Notes: generated by a model not told the origin, from the letters alone. A DNA stretch of 64,000 nt from Epiperipatus broadwayi (GCA_028023455.1 JAQFVV010013331.1:52501-116500), one strand, 5' to 3'; positions 11,501 to 24,070 are shown, counted from the first letter of the stretch. Numbers and translations: made by a program.

Positions 11501-13190
11501 TTGTATAGATGAAGATATGAAAATTAAAATTTCTCCAAGAGAAGGTTTTTCATTATATCCTAAATTTTATGGTTTGCCTAAAAATCATAAATCTAAGATT
11601 CCATTGTGACCTATTGTGTGTGCTATAGGTTCTCCCACACATGCTTTGGCTCAATATTTAGCCCAGTGCTTAAACCCATTGGCAGACAAGATTCCATCAA
11701 AAATTAAAAAATTCAAGACATTTTATTTCTATAATTAAACACTTAAAACTAACTGGAACTGATTTATTATTTAGTTTTGATGTTTCTTCTATGTTTACTG
11801 ATATTCCTGTTGAAGAAGCATTATTTATAATAGCTCAATACAATGATTTACCTGATTTTATTATTGCCTTGAAAATACATTTTTTATTCATCATTTTCAA
11901 AAGTTTAAACAATTTAAAGGACTTTCTATGAAATCTCTACTGTCACCTGTAATTGCTGATTTCTTCATGGATTAATTTTGAAAGTCAAGTATTAAATGCA
12001 GATACTAAGAAACCTTATATTTGGCTAAGATATGTGGATGATACATTTGTTATATAGCCTCATGGCATTGATGCCTTAAATTCTTTTCTTGTTTTTATAA
12101 ATAATTGGCATCCTAATATTAAATTTACTATGGAAGTGGAAAATAACAAATCACTTTCTTTTTTAGATGTTTTAATTTCAAGAAAATGTGATGAAACCTT
12201 ATCAATATCAGTTTACAGAAAATCCACCCATACAAACAGATATCTTAATTTTAATTCTCATCATCCCCTGATCAAATATTTTCTATAGCAAAAAATCTTT
12301 TGGCTAGAGCTTATAGTTTGTCTGATAAAGATCATCTTGCTCAAGAAATAGAACTTACAAAAAATATTCTACTTTCTAGTGATTATAATAGAAACATCAT
12401 TTGCAAGGCTTTACATAGCATTGATGCTAAAGAAAAAAAAGAGGATAGAATTGAAAATTTATCTTATAATAGAGTGGTTTTATCTTATATTAAAAGGGTT
12501 ACTGACAAAATCAGTAGAAGACTTTCTTGTTTTAATATAAAGACTACTTTTTCTGCTGGCAAGAAAATTGATGTTTTTTTACATATACCTAAATAAAGAC
12601 AGAGTATTTTTCGAACACCAAGGGGTTTGTGAGATTCCATGTTTGCAGTGGTCAAGAGCTATGTAGGCCAGTCTAATAGGCAAATAAATAACAGGGTTAG
12701 GGAACATAAAATGCTTTTAGTCAGAAAATTAACACATCAGTTTTTACTTCCCATTTTTTAGAAATTGGTCACATACCTGATTTTGACAATGCAAAAATAC
12801 TTGCTAATTTGAAAAGGTATGATTTAAGAACCATGAGAGAGTCAATTGAAATATTAGAGATCTACTGGTTTAAATAGGGCTGATGAAGTACAATGTATTC
12901 CAGCTATGTGGAAACCTCTTATTATATCTCTGTCTTCTAATATTAACTTTATAAGTTCTCATATTCTGAATGCTAAACTACTTCAAGCTGAATCTCATTT
13001 TTCATCTCACACTCAGTCACATTACTGTTTGAGATCTAACGATTTTTCTTTCAAGAGTTAATCTTGACAATGGCAGATGCTAGTTCATCGAAATATCAGT
13101 ATGTAATGGAAAGTAATACATGGTTTAACCCAAAAAATAATAAGTTATACTACATAAAGTTTTATACAATTTTATTTGTCTTACATTGTA
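11396..13190 (+). mobile_element. Penelope-like element, plus-strand copy (right arm of the palindrome)
   Basis: This copy mirrors 9645-11395. PKFYGLPKNHKSKIPL lies at about 11559-11606, the reverse transcriptase centre LRYVDDTF with YVDD at 12031-12042 followed at once by a TAG stop, then FLDVLISRK and VYRKSTHTNRYLNFNSHH. An open frame at 12300-12596 continues the thumb region, and SYVGQSNR at 12657-12680 marks the GIY-YIG endonuclease typical of EN+ Penelope elements. ADE(A/V)Q-type C-terminal coding follows to about 12900. Stops and frameshifts make it a pseudogene. Differences from the left copy are scattered, so both have aged. Confidence 0.85.
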
Positions 13191-13200
13191 GTATCTTGTG

Positions 13201-13260
13201 TTGACACACACACACACACACATATATATAATACCCATTATACAATATATATATATAAAA
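13201..13260. repeat. (CA)n and (TA)n microsatellite
   Basis: A CA run at about 13204-13222 followed by two short TA runs. Confidence 0.9.
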
Positions 13261-13301
13261 ATTAACGGTAAATGCAATATTATAGTCTAAATTCTTTTGT
13301 A

Positions 13302-13336
13302 GTGCTTTCGATTACGTGGTAATCCTCGTCAGCTTT
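13302..13336 (-). ncRNA. Hammerhead-like ribozyme motif downstream of Penelope stop codon
   Basis: On the minus strand CTGACGA (13326-13332) is followed by G, a perfect six-base-pair helix II (GATTAC-CAC-GTAATC), and GAAA (13306-13309). Next comes GCACTA, in which AG and CU can pair around CA as a two-pair helix III. Position 7 is variable in hammerheads, so C there is allowed. Helix I is weak: only the first pair is clear. The extra G after the core is a possible defect. Its position in the 3' terminal region of a Penelope fragment matches published hammerheads of this retroelement class. Confidence 0.62.
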
Positions 13337-13365
13337 AACTGAATTTCAAAATTTTAAACTTAATA

Positions 13366-13590
13366 TTACGTATATTTCCATAAGCTGTGTATGGCCGGAT
13401 TTGCAACTTGCCTATTAATAACATCATTCTTATATTTATCAATTAATATTGCCTCTTTAATTTTCCTTTTTTTATGATTTCTTTCTTCCATTAATATTTT
13501 TATTTCATTACTATTAAATATAAACTTATAATTACAAGTTTTTTCATGGTCAAAGAATATCGAAGCTGTATTAAATTTGATATATTGTTA
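13366..13590 (-). pseudogene. C-terminal fragment of a second Penelope-like family
   Basis: The minus strand is open from about 13590 down to a TAA at 13366-13368. It encodes the end of a Penelope GIY-YIG domain: FNTASIFFDHEKTCNYKF, then KKRKIKEAILIDKY, and finally AIHSLWKYT before the stop. The K-R-x-I-K-E-A helix and the terminal S-(I/L)-W-K motif are typical of this position. It differs in sequence from the adjacent Penelope pair, so it is a separate family. A hammerhead-like motif follows 34 bases after the stop. Confidence 0.72.
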
Positions 13591-13599
13591 TAATATATA

Positions 13600-14818
13600 T
13601 ATATAGTAATACTCAAAATAAACTAGCATAAACTTTTATAAAAATATTTTTATTACTTTGTATAAATTTAATATTTTCATTTTTCCAATTGTGAAAAGAA
13701 AGAACTGAAATATTTTTTTTATTTAAAAAGTGCACTAATAAGTTTTATAATGTGAATTTAAAATATTTTTACTTTCATTAAAATTAATATATTAAAAACA
13801 TTTCTTTAATCATATTTTGTTTATTTTAAAATAACAAAATTTCTCAAGATTTTTTTAAAATAACCTCTATTTATTAATGTAAAAACTAATTATGTTGCAT
13901 TATGATGTTTCTGAGGTCATCTAATTAGAGATTACAGATATCAATTTGTTTTTCTAATGACTAGTTATTTTTATTCTATTTTTGTTTTTGAAAATTGTTT
14001 TCAATAATGGAAATGTGAAGATTATAAAAGATTTTTGCAAGCTTGAAAGTTAGATTTTAATTCAGTAATAATAATTATTAATAGCAGTAATATTTGTAGT
14101 TAAGAATATGCTGCCAAAGGTTAAAGGTGTGATTTAAAAATAATTGTTATTTCAGTACCCCATGTTACTGGAATAATAACAAATCTTTTTGATATTACTG
14201 TTGCCTATTCCTTATAAATAACAGGAGACTACTGTCTACGGAATCTCATTTTCAATTATAGCAACAATTTGTCTGGAAATTTACAGAGAATTTATATTGA
14301 ATATCAATTAATACAAGAATCAAATGAGAATTTTATTCCAAGCATGAAAAAAGCTGTTAATAATTAATATCAAAATTCAATAAATTTGTAATTTTTTTAT
14401 TGCCTAAATATCGTCATATTAGTTTACAAGAGTAATCCATGAGAAATTAAATCAGAAGAATTTTAGCAAATTATCTTACAAGGCAAAGCTTTAAGAAAAT
14501 TTAAATGCTAAATATATATGCAGACTGATTTTTTAATGCAAAACTTAGGGGGGAAATGTCAATGCTTTATTTAATTTATTTATGCATTTTAATTCATATT
14601 TTTAATAATTTATTATTTGTAAATTATATTTGTTTAATACTTTTGATACACATAGTTATATTTTAAGTAATATTTTAAAATGTGCATTAAATCTGTATGA
14701 ATCCAAGAAAGTTATTTGAATTAGTAATCAGACACATATTGATTAGCTCTTTTGATATATGCAAAAGTTCATATTTGAACAAATATATCTATAAAGTAAA
14801 TATACATTAATATTATAT
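13600..14818. other. AT-rich non-coding stretch
   Basis: No gene or repeat boundary is seen. Confidence 0.5.
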
Positions 14819-16049
14819 TGTAATAGTATTCACCCTTTTTACAATTGGTAATGAATCCAGTTAACCATAAAATAAACTAAAATACAATATTCAGCAAATT
14901 AATTTTTTTGGCTAGGGAAATTTAAAGATAACTAAAAGGTAACTGTGTACATGGTAAAGTGACTACATCAAAATTACTTTTAATTGCCAAGTTGGTACTA
15001 GTCACAAGCAATTATCAAAATGAAACCACATAAAAACAAGTTTCCATGTAGATTTAATTATATTTCCTGATCATTACTCCCTCCACCTGATAATTTATTA
15101 TATTAACAAAAGAAATAATCAGCTTGGTTCGGATGAGAAATGACAAACAACAAAATTATTAACAGCAATAATAACTTTAATTAAAGAATAGAATTATATG
15201 ATAATAATGTATTTACAATTAAGAAAATTATATGGCAATCATGTTCTAGTGGGGAAAATTTTTTGTACTTATAATAACTCTTTGAGGGTTGCTATAGAAA
15301 GGTCCATTAGTTTACTTTAACATCTTTGTGAGCTCATATATTTTGTGTTCATAAATGTAATCATATAACCATTAATCATTAAATTTTATTGTCTGCTAGC
15401 AATATAAAATTTTAGTTTCTTTTGGTTCACTGTGAGACAGTTTTCCTATGAGTGTTTCCATTGCAATTTTTTATGAGTATTTAAAATAGGCAGATTCACA
15501 GATTAATTTATAGAAGTACATTTCTATGGGATAATCACTTTAGGTTACTAGTTTCCCTTTTATAGAAGAAAATAACTCAAATATTTCTTCAACATTCAAT
15601 AATGATGAATAGATGGGAGAATTAAGGTTAAATTTTAATGCATTTCTTTGTCTACAGATCCATATTCAACTACAATACTGGAAAGGTCAGGGGAAACATC
15701 CTGAATGGTTTTCTACTCCATAAAATGCATGATATTAATGTAAAAATCCTTGCAAAATTTTTGATTTCTTTGCAGAAACAATGTTACAATTCTTCTCACT
15801 GTATCTTGAAAGCAAACAATTTAGAAAGATTCTGTTGGTTCCCATAGCAATGTTTTTGTTTTAAAATATATATTCTTTATTTTAAAAGAATAAAATAATA
15901 ACACATTTTATCTTTATACTTATTTTAAAACCACTTTAAAATTTATTCTATATCCATATCTTTTAATATTTTGTTATACATAATAAATAAAAATATTAAA
16001 GAATATTGGCATAAAAGCAATGCCTGTAAATTCAAATGTGAGTGTTACA
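14819..16049 (-). repeat. 3' LTR of the minus-strand element
   Basis: This is the copy next to the polypurine tract. The frame at 15638-15847 lies inside it and is not a gene. Confidence 0.7.
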
Positions 16050-17190
16050 TTTTCCCTTCCTCTATTTAGGAATAAAATAAGTTGATTTAACCAAAATGTC
16101 ATTTGATTTTATTTCCATATAAAAGAACAATTTGTTTCAATTTTACAATAATATCATGCTTAACTGTACTTCTTTGGAAATGGACTTACAATGGTTATGA
16201 ACTTAACAAATAAAGTCAACCTTACATTGATATTCATATAAAAAACCTGTTTCATTAATTCAATTAAAATTATTTATTGGACCTGTTTATCTACTTGCAA
16301 TGTTGAGATAAACAAGGAAATATCCCACTGATAGTGAGTGTATCATGCAATATGAATACCAAAGAGCTATTTCACATCCAAATATAATATCAAATAAACC
16401 ATATAATGAACAGTGCATTTAAATAAAGGCTTGCTCTACTACAAGACATAGAGATTGACAAATATCAAAATATGTCTGGCTGAATTTTGAGACTTAGAGG
16501 CTAACCCATATAAGACTATGCTTAACTCACTTTGGAGACTTACTGATAAATATAAAAATAATATGGTTGAGAACAGTACTGAGATAAAAACTCAGAAGTA
16601 TCAATAAAACACAACCTTAAAACAATGAAACACTCTATATTCATCACCAATACAGGGAGCAATGTGATCAAATTTCAACAAACTCATAAATTAATTTGGG
16701 TTTAAATTATATAGTGTTTTTTTACATGCTTAATTAACAATACAAAGAAATAGAGAGATATCATTTAATTCTGAACTCTGACATTTTTTTAATTATTGAC
16801 ATTGTTGGAATGTAGAGTATGAATCTTGTATATTAGCCTGATTTAAATATGACCATTGTTTAACAACCTTTCAATATTAAATGGAACATCATTATTATAC
16901 CTAGTTTATTTCCATGATTTTTTTTTCAAATATTGCTTTGGTATTTAAATAATACAATTCATTTTTAAAAACTAATCATTTTTGTCTGATGCTCAGTAGG
17001 ATCTACTTTTGTTATAGGTAATCTATAAATTATTTTTTCATTCTCCTATATCAAGTACCAGAGGCCATCCTTATTCATTGAAGGATTAAATCTTGTCTCT
17101 CTCCAAATACTTTTTAATCAATATGCAGGTCCTCACTTGGAATGACCTGTAATACCTTCTAGTTATCATATAGTAACTGATTTATTTTTT

Positions 17191-17830
17191 TTAAAAATGA
17201 TTTTTATGCTTTCTAGCTCTATGTTTTACCCTCATCCTCATATAATGAGTTCTTGAATATAAATTCTTATTGGATGATTTATCTAGCTTAATTATTTGTA
17301 TGAGCTCTGGATTTTTCCTTTCTTGTTCTTTAAATTTTAATCTGGTACTTTTATAATACACCCTACCAAACAAATTACTTTTTATTTGACTCTATTAAAA
17401 TGATATTCTTGATCAGATTTTTTTAAATATTAAATAACTTAGTTCATTTTTCAAATCATATATTTCTTCATTCCTATCTTTTTTGTGTGTGAACTCAGAT
17501 GCACAATCAACTATAATGCAAATATTACCCTCCAAAGTTTCGGTGTTAAAATTATGTAGATTACCAATATACTGAATCCTTTTAATTAATGCAATCAGGA
17601 ATTTTTCACTAGCTTTATCTGCTTCCTCTACCACAACATTTTCTTTATTATTTTGTTCTAATTTCATTTATCAGCTGGGCTTTATCATCTTTTGCTTCTG
17701 TAAACAAATGTTCCATATTTTTTCTCAGTTCTTTATTCTGCTTTTTCATGCCATCTATTATCTCTTTTAAAATGTTTTGATTTTCTTTATTTTGTTTAAA
17801 CATGCTTTACTTTCCTGAGCTTTCATTTTT
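17191..17830 (-). pseudogene. Gag-like coiled-coil remnant inside the LTR element
   Basis: Minus-strand coding can be followed from about 17830 to 17191 with frameshifts. The parts are KEIIDGMKKQNKELRKNMEH (a charged helix), an 84-codon frame at 17413-17667 starting MKLEQNNKENVVVEEADK, and a basic 60-codon frame at 17191-17373. The order, charged helix first and basic tail last, is gag-like, and the strand agrees with the polypurine tract. No zinc knuckle, protease or polymerase is present. Function is inferred from context only. Confidence 0.45.
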
Positions 17831-18251
17831 GCTTTAGCTCAGGTAATCATATATACAAATTTATAATAAATTTAGCTACTCACTTTCCTATAAAAAAAAA
17901 AAATTAAAAAAGTATATAAAAACTAATATTTCTTTTATTTATTTAATAATTAGAATGCTCACCCCTCTTTCTATCATGCAATTTTTCTAGAACTGCTAAG
18001 TATTTTAATTTTAATACCTATCTCTACTAATCTATTTCTTTCACTATTTCTGTCTAAGACATATATGAATTTATTGATTTATTTTTATTTATAACAATAT
18101 ATTTCTCATCTGATCAAGTATTTGTATTCCCTATTTCAATGACTATTTTGTATTTTTCCAAATTTTAATAATGATAATATATATATATATTTTAAAACTA
18201 AACTGGGTTTTGATCACTATTTTTGATAGTCCTAGACTACTGACCCTAAAG

Positions 18252-19487
18252 TGTAATGATATTCACCCTTTTTACAATTGGTAATGAATCAAGTTAATCA
18301 TAAAATAAAATAAAAAATACAATATTTGGCAAATTAATTTTTTGGCATGGGAAATTTAAAAGTAACTAAAGGGTGACCATGTACATGGTGGAGTGACTAC
18401 ATCCAAATTATCTTTAATTGACAACTCAGTACTAGTCACAATCAATGATCACATTGAATCCACATAAAAACAAGTTTCCATGTAGATTCAACTATATTTC
18501 CTGATCATTATCCCTTTTCATCTGATAATTTCTTACATTAACAAAATAAATAATTAGCTTGGTTCGAATGAGAAATGATAAACAACAAAATTATTAACAG
18601 CAATAATAACTTTAATCAAAGAATAGAATTATATGATAATAAAAAAAATGTATTTGCATATTTATAATTAAGAAAATTATATGGCAATCATGCACAAGAG
18701 GGAAAAAATATTTATACATACAACAATTCTTTGAGGATGCCTATAGAAAATTCAATTAATTTACTTTAATGTTTTTGTGAGCTCATGTATATATTTTGTA
18801 TACATAAATGTGGAAATATGGTCATTAATCATTAAATTTTAATATCTTCCAAGACAGTTTTCCTATGAGAGTTTTCATTGCAATTTTTTTATGAGCATTT
18901 AAAATAGGCAGATTCACAGATTAATTTATAGAAGTACATTCTATGGGATAATCACTTTAGATGATTAGTTTTTATTTTATAACAAGTAACTGTCAAATAT
19001 TTTTTTCAGGATTCAATGGTGATGAATAAATGGGTGGAATCAAGGTTAAATTGTAAAGCATTTCTTTATCTACAGCTCCATATTAAGCTACAATACTGGA
19101 AAGCTCAGGGGAAGCATCCTGAAGGGTTTTCTACTCCATAAAATGCATGATATTAACTTAAAAATCTTTGCAAAATTTTTGACTTTTTTACAGTATAAGA
19201 CACAATGGCAAAGTATTACAATTCTTCCCATCGTTTTTTTTTAAAGCAGATGGTTTAGAAAGCTTGTGTTAGTTCCTATAGCAACATTTTTATTTTTTTT
19301 TTAAAAAAAAATTCTTTATTTTAAAAGAATAAAATAATAACATATTTTATCTTTAGAATTATTTTAAAACCACTTTAAAATTTATTCTATATTCATATCT
19401 TTTAATATTTTGTTATACATAATAAAGAAAAATATTACAAATATTAGCATAAAAGCAATGTCTGTAAACTCAGATATGAGGGTTACA
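18252..19487 (-). repeat. 5' LTR of the minus-strand element
   Basis: It aligns with 14819-16049 throughout, beginning TGTAATGATATTCACCC and ending GGGTTACA. A partial third copy is at 63190-63592. Confidence 0.7.
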
Positions 19488-20160
19488 ATATATTAAACAT
19501 TGTTAATAATTAAATATTTTATTATTAAAAATTCGATATTATTTCTATATATACATATGTATGATAAATAATAATGTGATTAATATTTTGACTTTGTGTT
19601 TTCAGAAGCTGAGAATTTTATATTTCCAATGATCTTCCATAATGTGCATATGCAAGTTTATTTGATTAGTTGATTTATCCAGAAGGGAAATGATACCGTA
19701 ATTTCTTTTTTTCTCTGAAAATGTGTGTATAGGGAAGAATTTAAACATTTATGAGCATATATACATACACAAACTGAAGACCATTTTGATTTATTATGAC
19801 AGATTCATTAATATAATTATTGTCATCATTACCAACTGAGCTATTCATTATTTTTTGTAATATATATATATTGTAATGGGCAGATTCGTCTATCTCGCTA
19901 ACACACTGCAGAATTCAAACCCCAAACATGAAACTAAACACTCTAGGAGGGATTGCCTTCTAGATAGATTAAGTTCGAATCTAAAGTCTAAATTCCACAG
20001 TGCAACCTATGTGACAATGCATCTGATGCTACTAATAATATATTCCCTTTACCGGTGCCTGGTGGTCAGGGAGAAACAGAGACTATACTATGGCATAAGC
20101 TTAGGTTTGCTAACTAACGTCTATGGATGGTACAAAAGAAATGTATAAAGATATAGACTG
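19488..20160. other. AT-rich sequence and an unassigned open frame
   Basis: A 90-codon frame (19876-20148) starts after a TA run, but its product matches no family known to me and is probably part of a repeat. Confidence 0.35.
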
Positions 20161-22800
20161 AGACAGTGATAGGATCAAGAAAGTAAATAATCAAAAGTTA
20201 GTAGATTTAAAAGATTTATTATAACATCAAAATATATATAATACTCCTACTGTCTGCATATGGGAGACAGCGAAGTTTACTAAGATTGGATTTAAAACAA
20301 TGTTAAGACAATTTACATTTGGAGGTTGTTAATTCATTGTCTATACCTCAGGCTAATATAATATTACAATAATGTGCCTAAAAGAGCTTGTGAAGATGTG
20401 CGAGGCACTTTGAGTAAATTAGAAAAAGTTTCTTGACTTCAAGAATAGCACGGACTGATGCTAGTTAAGCTATAAGGTGGGGATGTGACCAAGGCATTTA
20501 TATTTATAAACATAGTTAAGTTATATTGGGAGGTTGGTGTTGCTAGTGAGGAATTTCTGTACAGGATGGAGGGTGTGATGCGTTTAAATCACTGGAACTT
20601 TGCAAATAATAGATAAGTGAAAATTATATAATGGATATATGAGAAATATGGAGGGTGTCTCACCACTGATCCATAGGAATATGGTGTCACAGGCAGCCAA
20701 AGTCTGGACTCATCCAAAACTTAGTGACTGGGTGACAGCTGCGTTGAATTCCCAGGTGTGACAATTGAGTAGACACTCTGACTGGGAACCGCAGACAGTG
20801 AAAGGGGAAATGGTCTTAGCCATTTAAAGCCCTTTAGGAGAAGCAAAGCGGGCTCAAAACACCCAATACACCTACTAGCAACACTTGACTAAAGTATATA
20901 AAGTATACAAAAGGGATTTATTTAGATTAAGAAAATGCCTAATCAATTCCCCAAATAATTATTTAAAGAAAGTCCGCCCATTCTCGACCTCAAATTACAA
21001 GCTTTGAAATTAAAGCAAAACAATATACATTTTAAAATGGGAGAATGCATGTTTGTGGTGTTTTAAAAGAAAGCATAAATTTATTTACGCAATCATGCAT
21101 TTGCTAAACATTTACTCATTGACCTCGCACATATTCTCATATTAGGTTAAAATCGATACATGTGGATTTTAAACTATAAAATTATTATATACCTTGACTA
21201 AGAGTAGGATAGCCCTCGAATGAGCGATTCATGAGATAACAAACTGAGAAACAATTTATAATTTAAAAATGCCTTAATGGTGGTGTCTTGCTTTAAATAA
21301 AAGGGAATAATTTGCTCAGTCAAAAACTATTCTGGCACATTATCATAATAAAAGAAAAGAAACAGATTAATGAATATAAAATATTAACCCAAGGATAGAG
21401 ATAGAGAAATATTTATAACATTACAACATTTTAAAGAAAGAAACAATTGGAAAGTAAAGCAAAATGAAAACAATTTGAATAGCTATAGCTTATTAATTAG
21501 AGGAAATAATCACAAGAGCTCTTGGGTTAAATTTTGGGGTTACCTCGTTAGAAGCATTTGCAGGTAGTTTCAGGTAGATTGATTGTCAGCAGCATACATA
21601 CGACTTGGCAGCAAACTCTGGTTATAGTTAATATTTTAGCAGCAGTAGTAGTTTTAGGGTTTTCTATGTGATGGGATCAGATGGTATGGAGCAGCAGCTG
21701 GCCATTTCCGAGGGAAAAATAGCCTTCTTGCTGGCTCTTCTCTGTCATTTTGAACATTGCAATTTTAAAGGCTGGGTGCTTCAGAGAGATTTAAAGCAAT
21801 ATTTTAAAACATGGTAAATCTATTTGAAGATGAAAACTCGGCTTCAAATATTTAAGTTTGCAGGTAAGTAGCAATTAGAACATCAGAAAGTCTCAGAAAG
21901 CTCAGTAACAATTAGAATCTCAGAATGTAGAATACTAGAATACTTGGAAGCTTAGAATACAGAAATCTCAGAATAGCCAAATGCTAAAATTTGAAGCAAG
22001 CTAGAAGAATGCTTAGAATAATAGAATGGCAGAATGCTTAGAAATATGCCTAGAATGACAAACAAAAGAAAACCCTTCTATATATAGCAGAATTACATAA
22101 TAAAACTGCCGTGGAGCATTACAAAAATATTCCAAAATTTTCTCTCTTATCAGCTGTAATAAAATCCATCCGAATGTCCAAAGGAATTCAACAAAATTTT
22201 AATTAATTTCTATTGTTAATTTCCTTGTCGACATTTGGATTAAAACTTGATTTAATAAAAACTTTTGCTAATTAAAAGAAACTACTTAAGTGGACATCTG
22301 CTGTCTTTCTTGATAAGCTCCTAGAACATTAATTAATTAAAGCTATTGTTTCTTACCCACCCTCATTTATTTTAAACAGAAAATATGTGGTGTGATTTTA
22401 AAATCTAAAAACAAAATTATTTTATTTTTAATTTTCAATGTTTGAACTATTTATGAGATTAATATAATTTTATTTTAAATCAAAAACAAATATTACGAAT
22501 GTAATATCTTTTATAAATAGATTCAACAAAATAATTTTAAATAACAAATGATTATTATTTGAGGTTTTGAAAATTAATATATCACAGTGTGTGCGCAATT
22601 ACGACCTATATAACCTACTTTTTAAATAAATCTCTTATGTGTACATACACATAATTTATAATATTTTATTTATACTGGGCATAAGTTATACAAATATATA
22701 TAACACGAGCGTTGTACTCGTGGTTTAAAATTGGGCAGGATTTTCAGCCTATAAGCGCATTGCAGACACTCTACGATACAACGGGATTTTAAACTAAGGT
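20161..22800. other. Unclassified, less AT-rich region
   Basis: This 2.6-kb stretch is visibly richer in G and C than its surroundings (notably 20500-20900 and 21540-21790) and is probably an old element, but no coding, terminal repeats or polymerase motif could be recognised. 21870-22070 is a degenerate array built on AGAAT(G/A)CTTAGAAT-like words. Confidence 0.4.
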
Positions 22801-23144
22801 ATGAGGGTAGGAAAGAGGTGAGAAAAGGTGAAACAAAGATCATACTGTTTCAATATTATACAGCTATTTTATTACATAATAAAAATATATTAAATTATAT
22901 ATCATAAAATAATATTTTATATTAAAAGTAGTTTCATGATATAATTATGAAAAACAGGTATATAAAACTGAATGTATAATTATGATTTTTTTTATATATA
23001 GGGATTAATGTTTGTTTTTTGAACTTTATTTGTTGCAAAATATGTTTAGATTAAAATTATCATCATTTTAAAGTTTAAAAAAATTTAAACCTATTTCTAC
23101 TTGATATTTATGAAATGTAATATATTAAAATATAAATTATTTAT

Positions 23145-23200
23145 AGATATCTGATGAAGACTGCAGATTTAACTGAAGCAGTTAGAAAATAAAATATAAT
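23145..23200 (+). ncRNA. Weak hammerhead-like motif
   Basis: CTGATGA (23151-23157) is followed by AACTGC/GCAGTT-type complementary words (23159-23164 and 23178-23183), then AGAAAA. The extra A before GAAA and the long loop make it a degenerate candidate only. Confidence 0.3.
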
Positions 23201-23600
23201 TAGTTTAAAAAGTGCAAAAAATAGTGAAAATATTGGTGTATAATGTCATGAATAATAATAAATTAAATCACTGATAATAATAAATTTACATTTTCGATGT
23301 TAAATATTAAAAATTGTAAAAGTTTAATGAAAACTAGAATGACATAAAGTTCAAAACAAATCATATGGTAAACACAAATAATTGAGAAACTAATCAGCAT
23401 AAGAAACAGTGATTAAATAAATCACTAATGCAATATTGGCATAACTCTCAATAGTGCAGAACAAAAAAATTAATATGTAGTATTATTAAAATATGCAAAA
23501 TTCTCCGTACAATAGTGCCACTCAGTGCAAGTCAGAGTAATCAATGGATGATAGAAGGGTTGTGCACAAAATCCCTATCTAGTGCCTACTCATCCAATAT

Positions 23601-23640
23601 CCCCAGACTAGTTTCTAGCTTGTGGCTTTCATCAGTGAGT
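23601..23640 (-). ncRNA. Family A hammerhead, left arm
   Basis: On the minus strand the core CTGATGA is intact (23629-23635), followed by AAGC-CACAA-GCTA as a three-pair helix II, then GAAAC (23611-23615) and TAGTC. ACTAGT is a self-complementary helix III, and GTC (23606-23608) is the expected cleavage triplet. Upstream CTCA can pair with TGGG after it. This fits the small Penelope-associated variant that needs two copies to form helix III. Confidence 0.6.
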
Positions 23641-23861
23641 AGCTTGGATCTGAGAGCACTGTATCTGGATCTTAGGATCTAATGTAATCCTCCACCTGCC
23701 ACATTTTATCTCTACTTAACTACAAACTATGAGAATAAAATTGAAACACAATATTTTTAATCCAAGCTCATATATAGTTTTGTAGTTGAGTAGAGATAAA
23801 AGGTGGCTGCTGGAGAGTTGCATTAGATCCTAAGATCTCGGTGCAGTGCTAGATCCAAGGC

Positions 23862-23902
23862 TCCTCAGTGATGAAAGCCACAAGCTAGAAACTAGTCTGG
23901 GG
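23862..23902 (+). ncRNA. Family A hammerhead, right arm (core mutated)
   Basis: Same motif as the left arm, with GAAAC at 23888-23892 and GTC at 23895-23897. The first core base is G instead of C (GTGATGA, 23868-23874), which should abolish cleavage because C3 pairs with G8 in the active fold. Confidence 0.6.
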
Positions 23903-24070
23903 ATATTGGATGAGTAGGCACTAGATAGGGATTTTATTTACAAGCCTTCTGGAATCCACTGATTACTCTGGCTAGCACTGAGTGGCCCTACTGTATGGAG
24001 AGTTTTGACTGTTTTAATAACAGTTATGAGCAAGCATATGAAATAGTGATCATGTGATGTAGGGTTATTG

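Larger units (their letters stand above)
14819..19487 (-). mobile_element. LTR retrotransposon with mostly non-coding interior
   Basis: Two direct repeats of about 1.23 kb (14819-16049 and 18252-19487) begin TGTAAT and end TTACA and bracket 2.2 kb of interior. They differ by many substitutions and small indels. Next to the left LTR is TTTTCCCTTCCTCT (16050-16064), a polypurine tract on the minus strand, so the element reads right to left. ATAT flanks both outer ends as a possible 4-bp target duplication, though the setting is AT-rich. No convincing tRNA primer site is seen at the right LTR. The interior encodes only a coiled-coil, gag-like remnant and no reverse transcriptase, as in LARD/TRIM-type non-autonomous elements. 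Confidence 0.72.
23505..24070. repeat. Palindromic element, family A copy 1, with two hammerhead motifs
   Basis: Arms at about 23512-23760 and 23765-24010 are reverse complements. They share the GAGAGTTTTG-type end, a CACTCAGTGC block, GGGATTTT, the hammerhead, GGATCTTAGGATCTAAT and AAGGTGGC blocks. The right arm continues to about 24070 with sequence that recurs after copies 2 and 3. No coding. Copies 2, 3 and 4 are at 27490-27830, 50838-51045 and 63597-64000. Arm divergence, about 10% by eye, shows it is not recent. Confidence 0.78.

Noticed and set aside
12860-12910. CTGATGAAG followed by GAAAC in the plus-strand Penelope copy as a hammerhead
   Set aside because: It lies inside the C-terminal coding (NRADE motif), helix II does not form, and the spacing is wrong; probably coincidence.
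19600-19655. Candidate exon after a TTTTCAG acceptor
   Set aside because: The only open frame ends in a weak donor, and no partner exon of matching phase was found.
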